From: Eremophila alpestris peregrina
Lineage: Eukaryota; Chordata; Aves; Passeriformes; Alaudidae
Direction of reading: 5' to 3'
Assembly: GCA_009792885.1 (NCBI GenBank)
Contig: WMCF01000003.1
Location: 14,408,297 to 14,472,296 of the forward strand
Length of the DNA: 64,000 bases
Position numbers and translations under genes: made by a program. Below are positions 1 to 14,900 of this stretch, one piece after another; position 1 is the stretch's first letter, and the number at the start of each line of letters is the position of its first letter. The notes beneath the pieces are model-generated. The model searched no databases, had not been told where the DNA came from, and was given only the letters and a program-made list of their open reading frames with translations.

Positions 1-1908
1 TCCTGTGCTCTAGTTCATTAGCAGAATTGACAGGTGCTTGTTCCTTGGTCACTATGGTTCATGGTGTGCTGTCTGAACCAAAGGCAATGCCACTCTTAGC
101 AATGAAGTGGCTGAGGTGGCAGCACGTGTTCCCTCCTAACAGCTCTACTTTGGGATCACTGACTTCTGGTGGGAGCAGTCTGCAGCTGAGGATAGTAACT
201 TAATCTGTTACAACAAGATTTGCTAGAGCTTGTCTATCAGCATCTTTAAGCTTGCTGTTCTTTTAGTTCAGCCTTATATGATGCCTTGTATTTTTATTTG
301 GAAAAAAAAAACACAAGGAGAAATAATAATTAAGCGTATCTTGTGATCTCGTCACAACAAATTCCATGTTAAACTTGTGACTTGTACTTTGAGAAATCCA
401 TAAGTAGCATATTATTGCTGACCATTACACCAGTTCAGGTATCATGAATTTATATGTTGTTATTTCAGTATATTTATACTGAAATATGTTTCAGAACATT
501 TTTGTTTAGCAGGTAAATCATGCAGAAATGCACTGCATCAGAATGCAGTGTACAGAATGTACAGAACCACAGGGTGTACAGAACCAAAAGCCAGATAGAG
601 ACAGTGGTAAAAAGTGTACAACCTGTTACTCTTAAGACTGAAATGTTGTGGAGCTGTGTGAACGGGTGCTCTAAAGTTTAGAGAAATAAGAAAGTGTTAA
701 AAGCATGTTTATGGGTTTAGCTTGCTAAAACTTAAAAGTTCTCTAATGAATACCCCTTGTTTGTATTCAGAATTCCAGAACTGGTCTTGAAAGAGTGTAG
801 GTGCATACTTAGAATGATTTGAGTTAGTGGAGCATGAAGGTATTCATAAATCTCACTGACCTCAAATAATAGATTCTGATTTCAGTACCTAATTTGTAAC
901 ATGATTTTTTTTTCTCTAACTCAGCATATTTTTAATCTGTGAATGATAAATAAATAAATATATGGAAATAATACTATTTCTTTTCATAAGTTTAGAATTC
1001 ATCAAGAACAAAAAGGTTATGAATGCCGATTTTGTTGGAAGTTATCTAAATAAATCTGACTAAAGAGTTTTTAATACAAAATGTGAGCTGGCTTCAGGTA
1101 GAAAATACATCTCAGACAAGTATCTTCCAACAAATTGGTCAATTGGAAAAAGGCATGTGAATCTTTTGGTTCAAGTTTCAAAATGCCTGGAAGTGTTGGA
1201 CTGCCTGTGCGATACCTAAAACTTACAAACCATGGGATACCTAAACATTTTTTTTTTCTTCATTATTTCAGCTTTGCAAAAATTAACTTTGTCATGGCAG
1301 GCATTGTAGCCTTGGTAGTGCTGGAACAAAATTCTCTGCCTACACTACTGAGATGATTTGCAGTCTCTGGGGACCAAAGAACTACAACTACACTCATATA
1401 CTTAATTTTAAGTGGGATATTATTATCAGAATGTCTCTGGTAAACAGATATGTCATAAGGATTGAATCATTGATTTGATTTCAAAAGTTGTAAGTTTCTG
1501 CAGCTTTCAAGCAAAAATCACAGACTTGACTTGAATAAAATGGAATTCATTATTGTAAATATTTGGTTTCCTGTCTAATTAGTCTGTTGTTTCCACTGAT
1601 TCTCATCAATGGCTGCTGCATTGATTGTTTAGAAATTTTCTAATGGATTTTTAGCCTAAACTAAACTGTGTTGTAGTAAGTGTTTGAAGTGACAAAACAG
1701 TAACAGGTAACAGTAACAAATGAGTAACAGGTAATGTACATCCCAAAATTAGTTTCTGTTTCTTTAGTAGGGGATGGTAAAAAGTAACAATGAACTGTAG
1801 ATACTTTATCAAGACTCTCTAAAAATCAGATATACCTGCTCTGATTTGCCTCACTTACGCTGTTGTTTGATTAAACCCAGTGACCAGAATTGCTAGTTGG
1901 TTGTTCTG

Positions 1909-2165
1909 AAGACAGAATCATAGTTGGATGCTCCTGGCCCTGCACAGGACTGCCCAGGAGTCACACCAGTGTCAAGAGCATTGTCCAAATGCTTCTTGAG
2001 CTCTGTCAGGCTGATGCTGTGACCACTTCCCTGGGGAGTCTGTTCCAGGCCCAACCACCTTTGTGGGGGAAGAACGTGAAGAACCTTTTCCTGATGCTCA
2101 ACCTAAGCCTCCCCTGGCACAGCTTCGTGCCGTTCTCTTGGGTTCTTCACTGGTGACCAGAGATC
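1909..2165 (-). mobile_element. CR1 LINE 3'-end fragment (antisense)
   Basis: Read on the - strand, this follows the 3' end of avian CR1: a segment with GAAGCTGTGCCAGGGGAGG, then a GGTTCTTCACG-like stretch, CCCCAGGGAAGTGGTCACAG, GCATTTGGACAATGCTCT, CCTGTGCAGGGCCAGGAG, and finally an ATGATTCTGT tail. It is diverged and 5'-truncated, as most CR1 copies are. Boundaries are approximate. Confidence 0.85.
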
Positions 2166-5100
2166 AGTACCTGCCCTTCTGAGTAATTGCCATGTGAGCA
2201 GTGTTGCAGCTCTTATTCAGGAGGTCAGTATTTTTCTGATGTTATTTGAAAAAGTGGCTCTTGCTCTATATGCTCTGGTTCCCAGCAGAATGGTTAAGTC
2301 ACTGGAGTGTTTCTGGTTTATGCAGAGGTAGTATCTGGGTGGTGGTTTTGGTCTGTTGGGTTCCCCCACTGCTGAAAAATTCTCAGTATTACATGCTTCC
2401 TTAGGGCAAGAACCTGTGTTCTCACTGTGCAAAACTTATAACCTTGTTTTTGTTTCCTAGTGTCACACAGATTGCATGTAACAAGTGCTCAGAAGGGGTG
2501 CTGAAAAAGAAAGTAATATGCAGAGCTGTTAGTGAAAAACCTCTGTCTATGAGGCGTTATGACAATATGAGAGGAGCTGCTTTCAAATAAGGGACTGGTG
2601 CTGTTCACAGTGTATCTCCTGGGTTAGAGGTTGAGCTAACCTATTGGACTTCTTAGTTAGAAAACTAATACTGCTTCACATTTCTGCTAACCTCTCATGA
2701 GGAACTCTAAGCCATAAAGATTTCCTTTTGTACTTCTGACAAATGGAAAATACAAAACTGAGTATCCACTGTTACTTCTGGCACTTACTTATAATGACAG
2801 AGTATTTCCCCAACTGATTTTACTTGCCTTGCATATGGTATTTCAAATCTCAGTTAAAATTCTTTACTAAAAGTATTTTTAGTCTACCAGACTTTGTGCC
2901 TTCATAATTACACTCTTTGGTGTCTGTGGAAACAACAGTTGCACGTTCTAGTGAATAAAGAAGGAATTCAAGGTTGGTGCCCAGACAAAACCTGTCACCT
3001 GGCCAGGACCCTGCAGAGCCATGCTGCCTGATGCACTGGCATGTCAGGGAGGGAGCAGTCTGTTTTCTGAGAGCCCTGTTCTCTTTCCTGGTCATTAAAA
3101 TGTAGGTGCCTGAGCTAATAAGTTGTCAAGAACTTGGAGTGCCTAGTTAGCACAGCAGAGAAATTAAATTTACCATGGTTTATTAATTTTAGGCCACCTC
3201 TGTTTGTGCTGGACCCAAGAACTTTACCAGGTCACTTGATTTGAGTCCTCTAAACTTGTATCTGCAGGCTTTGCTGTTATGCAAAGTTTCCCAGTCTCTT
3301 ATTACTTAATGGGAACATTAATAAAATACTTCTATTGCAAATGTAAAATGTTTTTTGTTTCAGGCAATATACTGAGTGGTCCTTTAAAAGTTGTGCTGGA
3401 AGACTGTTCTTAATTGACCTGTGGTCATGGCAGTCCTCCTCATTATTCTTTGTTCTGTGGTGAAAAAAATTTACTGAGGTGCTGACATCCCTCCCCTTGA
3501 CAATGGGGCATGAAGGGAGCCAGCAACATTGCCCTCATAATACTATTTAGCTGCTATTGCTGTGTGATAGCTTGACTAAAATTATATTCTTGTAAATATG
3601 CTTGCTTTCTTTCTGCTCCCCTGTCTCAGTGAGAAAACACAGTTTCTCTTCCAGTGCACCATAACTTTCACTCTTTACTGTTATCATTTGGCTGACCTCT
3701 TTGATCTGAAAAAGTTTGTGTAAAGACAGTGGCAGCTTCCCAAGCAGCATACAGAAATGCTGATATTGGCCCTGAGCCCCATATCCAGTTAGTGTTCTTG
3801 CTGTCTGTTCTGTCATCTTAACCTTGCCCTTTGACCCTGGATTCTGCTTTTTATACAAGCAGGGAATTTACAGTACTTCAACTTTGCTGTGGTTTTGATT
3901 ATTGCTAAAATGGATGATTACTCTAGTTTCTCCAATAATGGGCTTCTCCTTATATAATTTAGTTCTAGACACTCCTCTTTTTTTCTCCCAATTTTCATCC
4001 TCTGCATTTTCATTCCTTTCTGTGATTTTTCTCAGAAAAAAACAAGATGGGTCCTCCTTAGCCTTCATATTGTATGCAGCCTCTGGTAGTAGTCTGGAGC
4101 AGCAATTGAAGCCTTGGCACCTGGTTTTGAAATAGGGTAAGGCTGACAGTTTTGTGTGAGAAGTGCTGAGACTATTTCAAGCTGTCCTGATGGTTATTGA
4201 TGGTGAATGCCATCATTTACAGCAAGTTTTAGTAATCCTGTGTTTTTCTCAGGCTGGCTTTATAATTGTAATATTGTTTTCCAGAATGTTTCAGTATCGT
4301 TGTGCCAAGTGCAGTCTTGTACACTAACTAGCGTTAGGTTGCTGATTTGTCTCCACCTCTAGAGGAAGACACCTCTTTGTGTGGTCTCACCATGAGGGCA
4401 GCATCCAGGCTTGTCACTTTGCTGAAGGGTTTACAAAGTAATACTTTCACTCAAATGTTGATATTCTTTACAATTATGTAAACATGAGTTTAAGAAAAAA
4501 GTACGTCATGCCCAGAATGTTATGGTTCTTTTTATTCAAAGTATTAGTATAGTAAAATAGCTAACCACTGAATAACTGAAGACCATATTCTTTAACCCAA
4601 AGAAGAACTGCCAAATACATTGTTTACAGTCTCAAATAAGCTTAATTAGGGAAATTTGGCTCTAGAGTTTTGAATTTAATAGTAGTTTGTGTTCAGTTGG
4701 ATGGCATTGGTGTTCTGACAAAGCTTCAACTTTCGAATAAGTGTGTTCCAAAGGAGTCTATGCTCTGGTGGTTCTGGAATGCTTAGACACTCTTACTTCA
4801 AGTGGCTATAAATGAGAGAATTTAGTTTATGTCTTTGGGATTATTTTGGGACACTGAGTTCTTACTTTCTGATTCAGAAGTGCCTGATGGCCAAGCTACA
4901 AATATTGGGGTAATAAAATGTTGTGATGTTTCTTTAGAGAGATTTATCGGGTATGTTGGTGTAGTGCATATGTATGTGTTTACATCACTGATATGTATAA
5001 CTTGTACAATCTTAATCTTTAGGTATTTGTTTAAGGGGTTGGGTGTGTGATAGATTCTTCCAGGTATTGCTCAATAACCTTTTTGAATGTATTCTTAATG

Positions 5101-7354
5101 TTTACTGCCCTTTTGTATAACACGTATAATTTACTGAGTGATGAAATGCAAAGATATCCTGCATTCATCAGTTGAAAGCATTCTTACCTCTCTTCCCATG
5201 TTAAAAAGTATCTCAATTGCTGAGATCTGACATTAGCACAAGGAGGAAATACTTCCTTAAGAGAAGCTTCCTTATCTTGGATTCATTTTTTATTTTGATT
5301 TAACTTAATTTTTGTGCACACTCACTTCAGTTAAAAGTGACTTAGTCATAATAACTTGCCTCTCTTCTATTTTTCTGTTGAGAAACTTATTTCACGTGAC
5401 GAAGCAAAAATTCATGAAAGATAAAGTGAGGACAAATCAGTCAATTTTGAACTTGCACATAAAACTAGGAAGACTGGCTGTTCAATTGAGATTTCAATTT
5501 TCTCTTGCTGTTAACATTTTCTTTACTACAGTGGGTCATAGTAGATAATATGAATTTATGGAACCAGTTTTAGTTGTCAGACTCTTGAATGTTCTAACGA
5601 TGTGGCAACATGTATGTTTAGGTTTTTGAGCGGTTAGTTTGTTGGGTTTCTTTTTGATAAGTAATTGTGTACATGTTATTATAAGCAAGTGTAAAGTACA
5701 GGTTAACATACATTTCACTGTCTATCATTTCACTGGCAGAGAGTATTAAAGATGACTGAATTTTTTTTTTTAATGAAAACCCAAATTCATTATTCAGCTT
5801 TCAACTCATGAGTTGGGTGAGGGGAAATGGCTTTAAAGATGGTACTCAGGAAGGAAAACATTTTAAACAAATGTAGTAGTTTATAATACTACTGTTTGAA
5901 GAGTCATCTTCAGTTGGTTTGGTATAAGAATTGAGAAGAAATACTTCCATCAAGTTCAAATGATGTGTTGGAAGTTCATTACACTAAAAGATTCACTCCA
6001 TGATCTTAGGCAAAGAAAGGTTTCTGCTAATTCCACTTTCCTAAGTGTTGAATTTTTGTTCCTTAACATGATTTGAGAGTTTTGAGGAGGGATTTACGTC
6101 ACTCAGCTTGCCACTGTTTTTCCCTGGCTTCCATAGTCATGTTTAATATTTTAGTTCAACAGCTCAACTGATGGCATAGTTTTCTGGATGGGATTTTTGC
6201 ACCATTATATACTAAAAACGTTTGCCTGTCTTTATGTAGAAAGGAGTCTTACATTCCTGTGATTTTATTACACATTTCTAATTTTTTAAAAGAGAAATAA
6301 TATGTGCTTTAAGTTTCAGAAACTGAACTATCTTTCTTTGACTTAAGATAAGAGTTGAACTGTAAAAAGCCTCTGCAGTCATAGTTAGGTATTTGAATTA
6401 ACTTTGCAGAAGTGAGTTTGTTCTTGTCAGGATTTTATTTTGATTTGTGTAACAGATTGCTAACATTAGGCCCAAGAGTCCACTTAGATTTAATAGGAAA
6501 GAAAGAGAAAAGAAAGAGACTGTTTTTATAAGGTACAGAAGGTCTCTAATGTTATGTCTTTATAGCCTTGGGAAGGTTTCTCATCCATTTTTATTATGAA
6601 GTCTAGTAATGTAGGTTATTTACAGGGCATTTGATTTTCATATCCTGTATTGAAATTTTGGTAATACTTCACATAAAATATTTTTCTGTGCATTTTCAAT
6701 GTGGCCTGTGTTTCAAGTTACTGCATGGAGTAGGTTTGTACAGCAGGTTTTCCTTATAGTGTGACCCAGAAATCAGCATGAGTTCTTTGGTCATGCTTGG
6801 CATTGCTCCTGCAAGTTTAAAAGACCATTTTGATAAATACTGGGAAAGGTGATTTGTAATTTTTGTCCATTCCCAAGTATATATATATATGAACTCTGTT
6901 GTATGCTTGAGGTAGTGCTTTTGTGTGTATTAGTGCTTGACCAGTAGGTGTACTGTTAAATGAGTAAGTGATCTGTTTAATGCCTTCTGCTGCAGAAAAT
7001 TAAGATCTATCTCTGTTATTGCTGTCCGTTATAAAAAGGGGAAAAAAAAAAGCTCTTGCTTCTGAGTTGTGGATTATACAATTTACACAATGATAATAGA
7101 GAATACTAGTTGAGTGTCTTCAAGTAATGAATGTGCAGAGATGTTCAGATACTGAACTCAGTGTTAAACACTAGGGTGATTAATTTATCATTTTTATTTG
7201 GGAGGAAATATGCTCCAAAATAAATGCAAATTTTGTGGTGCTTTACACCTACAGTGTTTGAGTATGCTTTTTTAAGAGAAACCAATACTTGCCTTCTAAC
7301 TGCCGTGTTTACATCATCAGGAAGATATGCAAATGGTTGTAGGTGTGTGGTTGC

Positions 7355-7470
7355 TTTTCTGTGGTGGTGGTTTGTTTTTGGGGTTTGTTTTTTTGTTGGG
7401 CTTTTTTTGTTTGTTTGGTGGTTTTTTGTTTTGAGTATTTTTGGGTTTTTTGGGTTGTTGAGGATTAAAA
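7355..7470 (+). repeat. G/T-rich low-complexity tract
   Basis: This run is almost entirely G and T on the + strand, built of irregular GTTTT, GGTTTTTT and TGGTGG units. Similar shorter tracts recur on the + strand of PALS1 introns near 11758, 16053, 26594 and 31331. The long opposite-strand reading frame through it is a low-complexity artefact. Confidence 0.8.
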
Positions 7471-8950
7471 GAATCAGTAGATGTGGATGATATTTTTTTG
7501 CAGGAGGTGAGGAGAATTCCCAGAATATGGTTCCATAAGATGTGGTCCCGTTTGGACTTGTCTCCCTGCTGATGGGGCTAGGAGTTTGTACTTGTCTTTG
7601 CTCTTGCCTCTTTACCTCCCTGATCTCAAAACATTTGCTCCTGACCCTCATCCCAATCTTGTCACCTTTCAGATTATTGTGATCTGTTCTGGCATGCCAA
7701 TTTGACCAAAACCAACCAAAGAAAAGTATTTTGCGGCATTGTAGGATCTTGTTGAATTAAAATGACTTGGTGACAGATTTGACAAGCTTCAAAACTGTCA
7801 GAGAAGGTAATGGCTGTACAACCCAGAAGTGGAGAGCATAAGGGAGCAGTCAAGAGCAAGAGTAATGAGACTGCAGGTCTTTGGCAGCAGCAAACTAGCA
7901 CAGCTTAACAGTCCAAGGAATCATACTGACAGTCTCTTTTTTGGTTCTTGTCATAAATTCATGAGCTACAGATTCTCTTTGGAATGCTGCAAAAGTAGGG
8001 CACACTTGAAAGCCTACTCAGCTTTGTTCTGTTCTAGCAGTTGGCAGAGTTAGTTATGCACAAACATATGAATTCTATGAGTTCCCTGAAAAAGCTACTG
8101 AAATGTTTGCAAATATTAAGTAATGTGACTGACACAGTCTACGAAAGATCTATGATGCTGTAAATTCTCCACAGCTTTTTCAGCCTGCAAATTTTTGAGT
8201 TTTGACTTTGCCTTTTATGTTCTCAGGACTGAGAAGAATCTCAGCAGATTTCATGGACGTGAACCTTCTGTAAACTTCTCACCCATTGGTTCTTTAGAGG
8301 ATACATTTTTAATAGTTATCCATTGCACTTGTCCTGGCTGAGGAGAGTTTCTTTCTTCCATAGTAGTAAGGGCTTCTGTCATTTATGTCTAACAGGGCAT
8401 CTCATCATATTAGTAATACTGAAATGGCTAAAAAAGTTTATACACACTGCCATGGCTGATATGCCTTGCTTACAGTTCCCTGCAGAAAAATCAACTGCAG
8501 ATTATGCTAATTAGACAAAGAAAACCTTACACCCATGAAGAGAAAATACTTCTGAAGGAAAATTTTTTAATTTATGCAGTTTTTTAGAGATTTGCTCAGT
8601 GAAGTAGTCACCACCATCTCAGATGTGTTTAGGAATGAAAATCTTGTGACATCAGGGACCTGAGTAGCTAAAACAGTTTGTGCATTGGGTTTTTTCCCTA
8701 TAAATAGTTAGAGAGGAGCTTAAATTAAATGTGGTTGTTCTGAATTTGTGGTATGTGATTGTGAGTCCTGTGAAGTGGAGAGATCAATTGTATAGTTTTG
8801 TGATTGGTGTTCTGTTTTTCAGAATGTCACTTTTTAGAAGTCTCGACCTATTTTTGTGGTCAGAAAAAAAGGTCAGAAGATCCTTATGCCCTTTGCCCCC
8901 ACATACCTATGAGTAACATGGTGACACAGCTAATCAGGTTATATCATTTG

Positions 8951-8981
8951 GGATAATTTTAAAAAGCTTTTAAAATCATCC
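8951..8981. repeat. 31-bp near-perfect inverted repeat
   Basis: Arms GGATAATTTTAAAA and TTTTAAAATCATCC around a 3-base AGC loop, with one mismatch. It is AT-rich and lies in the 5' intron of PALS1. Confidence 0.85.
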
Positions 8982-11900
8982 CTGACACGCATGCAGTTAA
9001 TCTTGCAAAATAGAGTTGAAAAGACAGCCTGAGGAGGATGGCCACATGAAAGAAGCTAGCACATGTATCTTTGTTACATAATATTTTAAGATTTTACCTT
9101 TTTGAACTTGCAGACCCTATGGCACAATCATATAAAATTAGAAGACAGTCTTGGTTCCAGTATAATCTCTGAAGAGTGTTGAGTTAAATAGCTACTATTT
9201 TGGCATTTTTGGATGAAAGGTTTTGATGAATAGCTGTATTTCCGTTTTCTTTAGTTAATGTTTCTAAATTGAATTCAGCAGATACTGGAATATTAAAATA
9301 AGTAAAGAAGAAGTTAGTCTTTCTTTAGAGTATTGCAAATATGGCTTAAGAATAACTTGCTATGGAGTACTAAAGTAATGCAATTTTGTGTGAGTTTAAA
9401 TGTCAGCTGAGATGTAAATTATGGAACATTGTAACTTCAATTTAATTTGGGATTAGTTAATTTAGCTTTGAAGTGACAGTGTCATGTACATACTAGTACA
9501 CATGAATGTTTGCTATTAATACAATGTTTTACATAGTGAAGAGGTGACAAGTATTGACATTAAAAATAATATCCTAAAACATATGGGGCTTAAAATGAGA
9601 CCAGAATGCAAGAGCCTGAGCCAACAAGGGCACAATTTCAAGGAGGTTGGAGGAATCTTATTAGAGAATTAAAATAGCAGCAGTGTTTTTAATTTCATGT
9701 GGAATATAACCACCGTTTAAAGTGAGGACAGGCATATTTACTTTAAAGACAATGAAAGCTGAAGTCTTAGCTGTGAATGGGTGGTAAGAAACTACTGTCT
9801 TGTTATCATGCTTCTGGCTGTCCTGTGAGATCTGTTAACAATCCCTGGAATTCTAGGAATTTCTTTACTCTTCATTTGTTATGCTTGAAGGTTTCTAAAC
9901 ATTTTAAAAACTGTTAAATTAAAGTAACTCCTTTTTTTCTCTTACATCATATTTTCATTGCAGCCATCTATGTTATCCACTCCTATCTATATATAAAATC
10001 AATTATTTTTTTTTTCACAGGGATTATTGGTGCTAAAGATTTGATTGGATGTGAGTATTCAGATGTATGCATAGTTGTGGCCTATTAATCTAAGCCGTGG
10101 TGGGATGCTAGGGTGGTATGTCTGTGTGCTGTTTTGGGGTGATGTGGGTGTCAGACCATTTAACGAGCTGTAGTGTTGGATGTTTCTGCGAGCTCTCTTT
10201 TGAAACAGCTTTGGGGGTTTTTTGTCAGGTTTTCACTAATTGCTGCAGAGACTGCCCTCTGCTGTGCTCCTCACCACAGTTTAGGGCTTGCCAGCACAAT
10301 TATGTTGAAGCTTTATCGAGGATACAAAATATGAACAGAACCTAGAACCCAAATACTATGTTACAGAATTGTAAAATATGTTTAGCTGACTTGGCAAGTC
10401 TTTTAACTTTTTTTTGTCTAGCTGTGACTTTTAGCAATAAGCGTCTTGAAACCACCTCAAGTTTGTTTCTCTTGTCATTCCCTCTCACCCCAGCTGAAAC
10501 CTGATTCTCCTCCCTGTCCATTTTTCATTTGATCTAAAAAGCAGAAATTAATGATGTGTGGGTGGTAGTGTATACTTAAAACAAATAGAATCGTGGTATA
10601 TAATATGTTTATTCTTAGTGTTTTCAAAAATTGTTTCAAATCTCAGTCAACTTAGGAAGCACTTAAATTGTTTGTGTAACTGAAAGGAAAAAAGTGTTGA
10701 TAAATGCAATAGAAAGATTTGTTACAACTAGAGCAGGCTTCATGTGGAGTTGTTCTCTGCAGTCATGTGAGTGGTTTGACCTGTGCTATCAATTTTAGCT
10801 GATTAAAGGAGCTCACTGTTGCTATACTAACCAAGGAAGGTTGCTGCTGATAGAACATGCAGCATTTGTCTTTCACAGTGAGATGGGCAGGAATTTAAAT
10901 AAGCCTTAATTGTTCATACAACTGCTGCAAAGCTATCTTGCATAAATTTTACTGCAAAGGTGCAGTTGCTGAAAAGAGGTCTGAGTGAGGTGGCTGCTGA
11001 TTGACATGATGTATATCTCTTGCTGGTGCCTGTTTGTCGTGGAAAACACTTTGTTCATATCTGTTTTGTAGGGAATCACCTTGTGCCTTTCAAAGGTGAT
11101 AGTGTAGTCCCATTCTCAGATTGGTGACACTGCATTAACAGATAAACAAGCCTAATAAAATCTGATGTCTTAAGTAAACCACAGCTCTTAGATGTCATAC
11201 CAATGTGATACAAAAATGTGCTTATAATGTCCCAGGTGTGCAGGCTGAGCAATTTGTTTATACCGTTTATAAAACTGGAATCCAACCTTAAGCATCTGAA
11301 TTTTTAGTTTCATCAAATTCTCTGTGCTTTAATGCTACAAATTAACATTGCTGTTGTTCTGGTGTAAATGTAACTTAGAAACTGCTAACAATGAAAATAA
11401 TGATGAGTTTGAGGGTGTAGCCCCTTTTGTTGTTGATCTACATATCTTGCACATTTAAGTGAGTGTGGAATGCTAAAACCTCTTGGTAGGTCTGAGAGCC
11501 CTTTGAAATTCACATGTTGTACTGAGGTACTGTGCTTTACACGTGTTATAATGACCTGTTTTGAAATTATTAAAACAAGTGTCAGCTGGATATTAAAGGA
11601 AGAGTTTGCTTCCAGTACTAGAGGCTATGCTAGAATATGTAGTTAGAGGAAAGTGTAGTTTAAATAATAATATTAGACTGAAAAACAAAGCATGCCAGAA
11701 GTAATTTTCTTGAACATATTGCAAAGCTAGTGTAAAGATTTTTTTTTAATTACATGGTGGTTTTATTGTTTTTGTTTGGTTGGTTTTTTCCAAATTAAAG
11801 AAGTATCAAGTTGCCATAAATGTTGTAACTTCTACTTATTTTTGCAAAACATCGGTCAGCTCCAGGCTATACCATTTATTTCAGGTACTATTAAGAGTCA

Positions 11901-14900
11901 TAGGAAATATCTGTGAAGCATTTTCTGTCTAAACTCTAATCTTTAATTCTCATCAAGTAGTGGTAGTTAATTTTATGCTGTACTACGTGGTTTGTGTTGT
12001 GTTTTCTTTTATGTAATTGCCTTCCAAGTCTCCTAATCTTGCAGATTCACTGAAATACCATTGAAGAAAAAATGGTGCATAGAAGATGATGCAAGGAAAG
12101 CTGGGAATTATTTTTTCTTTTCCTACCCCGAGCTTCCATTTGTAGAATTATTGAAGTGTTTTACTTTGTTACTTTGTAAATTTTATGGCTTAGGTTTTGC
12201 TTGCATAGAATCTGAAGTAGTGAGTGAAAGCACCAGAAGATACACTGTTGTGTGAGCCATTAATAAAACATGGCAGAGATCTGTAGCATAGTTTTATCCT
12301 CATATTTTATTAGTAGTTCAGATATCGGGAAACATCTTGTATGAGATTTTAATCTAATTTCTAATCCACTTCAGCAACCTAGAATTCATCTCCCAGATGT
12401 TTTTAATTAATATTTTAATATACTGTGTCTGTGGTATATGGCTTTAAGCTGATGATAAATCCTTGCACTGTGCTAATGTTTAATATGTATTTCTTGTGTT
12501 TATATTAAAATTACAGATGTAGGCTGGACTTTTATACTCTAATCTGTGCCAAAACTAATGAAATTTCACTGGAGGTAAGAACTGAACTTCCTTGCAGTCA
12601 TTCAGAATTTGCAGCTTTAATGAATTTTAAAAAGGGAACTATCAGGTCTAATCATACTTCTAGCACTGAAAGAATTTTAAACACTGCTGAAATGTAACAC
12701 AAAACCTCAGCCTCCAGAAAATGTCATTTTTGCTCTTTGGAAGTTGCTGAAGCAAAACAAATTTAATTTTACTGTATAGAATTTAGTTGTTAAAGCAATT
12801 AGGATTGCTATGCACACCAGCCTCAGTCCCCAGGAAGCAAGTGAAAACTTAAACCACCTTACAGCACTTCTATTTCAGTCTCTGTCAATATATATTTTAT
12901 TCTAGCATCTGCCTTGCACACCAAGATGATTGCATTTATGTATGTTAATTCTTTTACAGAGCTTTTGGGGTCTGTGCTTTGTTTAATGTGTTTAGGGTGT
13001 TTAAAAAGATGATAGAAGCCTGACATGGTTAGCTGTATGAAGAATGGTGCCTTGTAAAATACAGTATTTTTGAGAATAGTAAGTATAGTTACCAAGACAG
13101 TACTTGATTTTTTCCTTTAATTTTGGTGCTACAAACTTGCGTCAGAAATTTGGTTTATTTGCTGCTCATAATTATGTCCCAGTGAGAATTTTATATGATG
13201 CCCGATGGCAACCAGAGTGAATGAAGTGCTATTTTTTAACAGCTCTACTAACATTATCAGTTTTAGAAACCTTCCTCTGGAGGCCAAAAATAAAATTAAT
13301 CTGTAAAGAAGAGACTTTCACATAACACTCTCCAGGACTGTGCTGGTAAGACTTGTGGTACGGAGCTGGACAGAGTGAGTCAGAAATGTGCTTTATTTTG
13401 GAAAGCTCTAAGTGTCATGTGGAAACACTAAGATTCCCCAGTTAGATATTGGCAGGTCAAAGCCATGATTTAACCCTATTCAACTTTGAGCAATCAAGCT
13501 GTGTAAGACACTTGTACATTATCTAGAAAGTAGAGGAACTGCTACTACCAAGTTCTGAAGTGGAAAGGAATTACCTTAATTTCAAATGTTACTATATAGA
13601 TTGTAGATATCTAATAGTAAAAATTACTGTTATTGAGTAAGTATGCAAATTTTCCTTCACAGAACTAAATATTAATTTGGCAAAACAAGCTTCTCTTGGG
13701 CTGAAAACGTGTTTTATTGGACAATCCACAATTTGCTGAGAGCAGACTTGGTGTAGCAACCTTTCCTTATTGTTGCATGGAATTTTTTAAATTGCAAAAG
13801 AAACCTTCACGAAGAAAAATCAAAAGAACAGTTTCTGAAATTATTCATCTTAATACCTTTGATGCCATGTGTATTGGTTAAAATAAAATTTTCTGTTCCT
13901 TGTACCTCCCTTAAGTTGAATCTTATTTTTAACCTCAGCTATACCACACCTTAATTTGAGAACCTAATCAAAGATTTTTTCAGTGTAATATTTAACATTT
14001 TGCATCCTTAGGACCATTGTGGAGAGGGACTTGTGAGCTGATCTGGTTTTTTTCCTTGTGTGTTTATTTCATTTGTTGCAGTTGGACAATGGCATTTGTC
14101 CAAAACAGTTGGAGTTGAGGATTTGTGATGTCTGATGCAGACCTGAGACAACAGGAAGGAGGAGAGGGGCTTAGGTTTGGAAGGGGTCACCCGTTATCAG
14201 AAGTTCTTTGGTTAAAGGAAGTTGTTCAGCATTCCAGACTTGCAGCATGCCTATGCTTTTATGGATTACCTGCTAGTTATATCTAGGGATCAGGTTTTTG
14301 TGTATTTGGTTTGATGTTTCCATAAGGTCAAATTTTAGGTTGCCTGATAACATGATATTTTGGATCATCTTTTTGTATAATCTGAGCCTGATTCTTTTGT
14401 TGTACTATTTATTGCTGGTTTTAGAAGTATCTAGCTTTCTGGGACACCAGAAATACTTTTTATTTAAAATTCCAAAACTCTTGAAATTGTCATTGTGGTT
14501 TTCTGACTGTTGCTGTCAAAGTGTCAAATCAGCAAGAAAGCTGATTTTCTGTCGCTTTTGTTTCTTTTTTCTTGATTGACTCAGATCTTGAACACTGGAA
14601 GTAGGCAGCTATTATCACAGGAGACTTAAATGTCTTGGTAGCCTGTTCAAAGGATTCTTATGCCCTTTGTGTCTTGGTTGCACTGAAAACACACAGTTTA
14701 TACTGAAAATGTGAGAAGTGTTACTAAGGTTGCCTGTTACTCCAGACTATATTTTTGTTTCTCTTGTCTTCAGTTCACTAAACTAAAGAGATTCTAAATC
14801 TCTCACTCTATATGCAGTGAGGATTTTTTGGTGTGCCATTTTTGTAGCTGGCACATGAAATTTGATGGAGGATGTGTAGCTAATCCCATTGTAAAATTCT

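Noticed and set aside
549..590. Repeated TGTACAGAA units
   Set aside because: Only three imperfect copies, too short and irregular to call a tandem repeat.
7145..7651. A 168-codon open frame on the - strand
   Set aside because: Its middle is a Lys/Asn/Thr-rich translation of a G/T simple tract, and it has no family resemblance or splice context.
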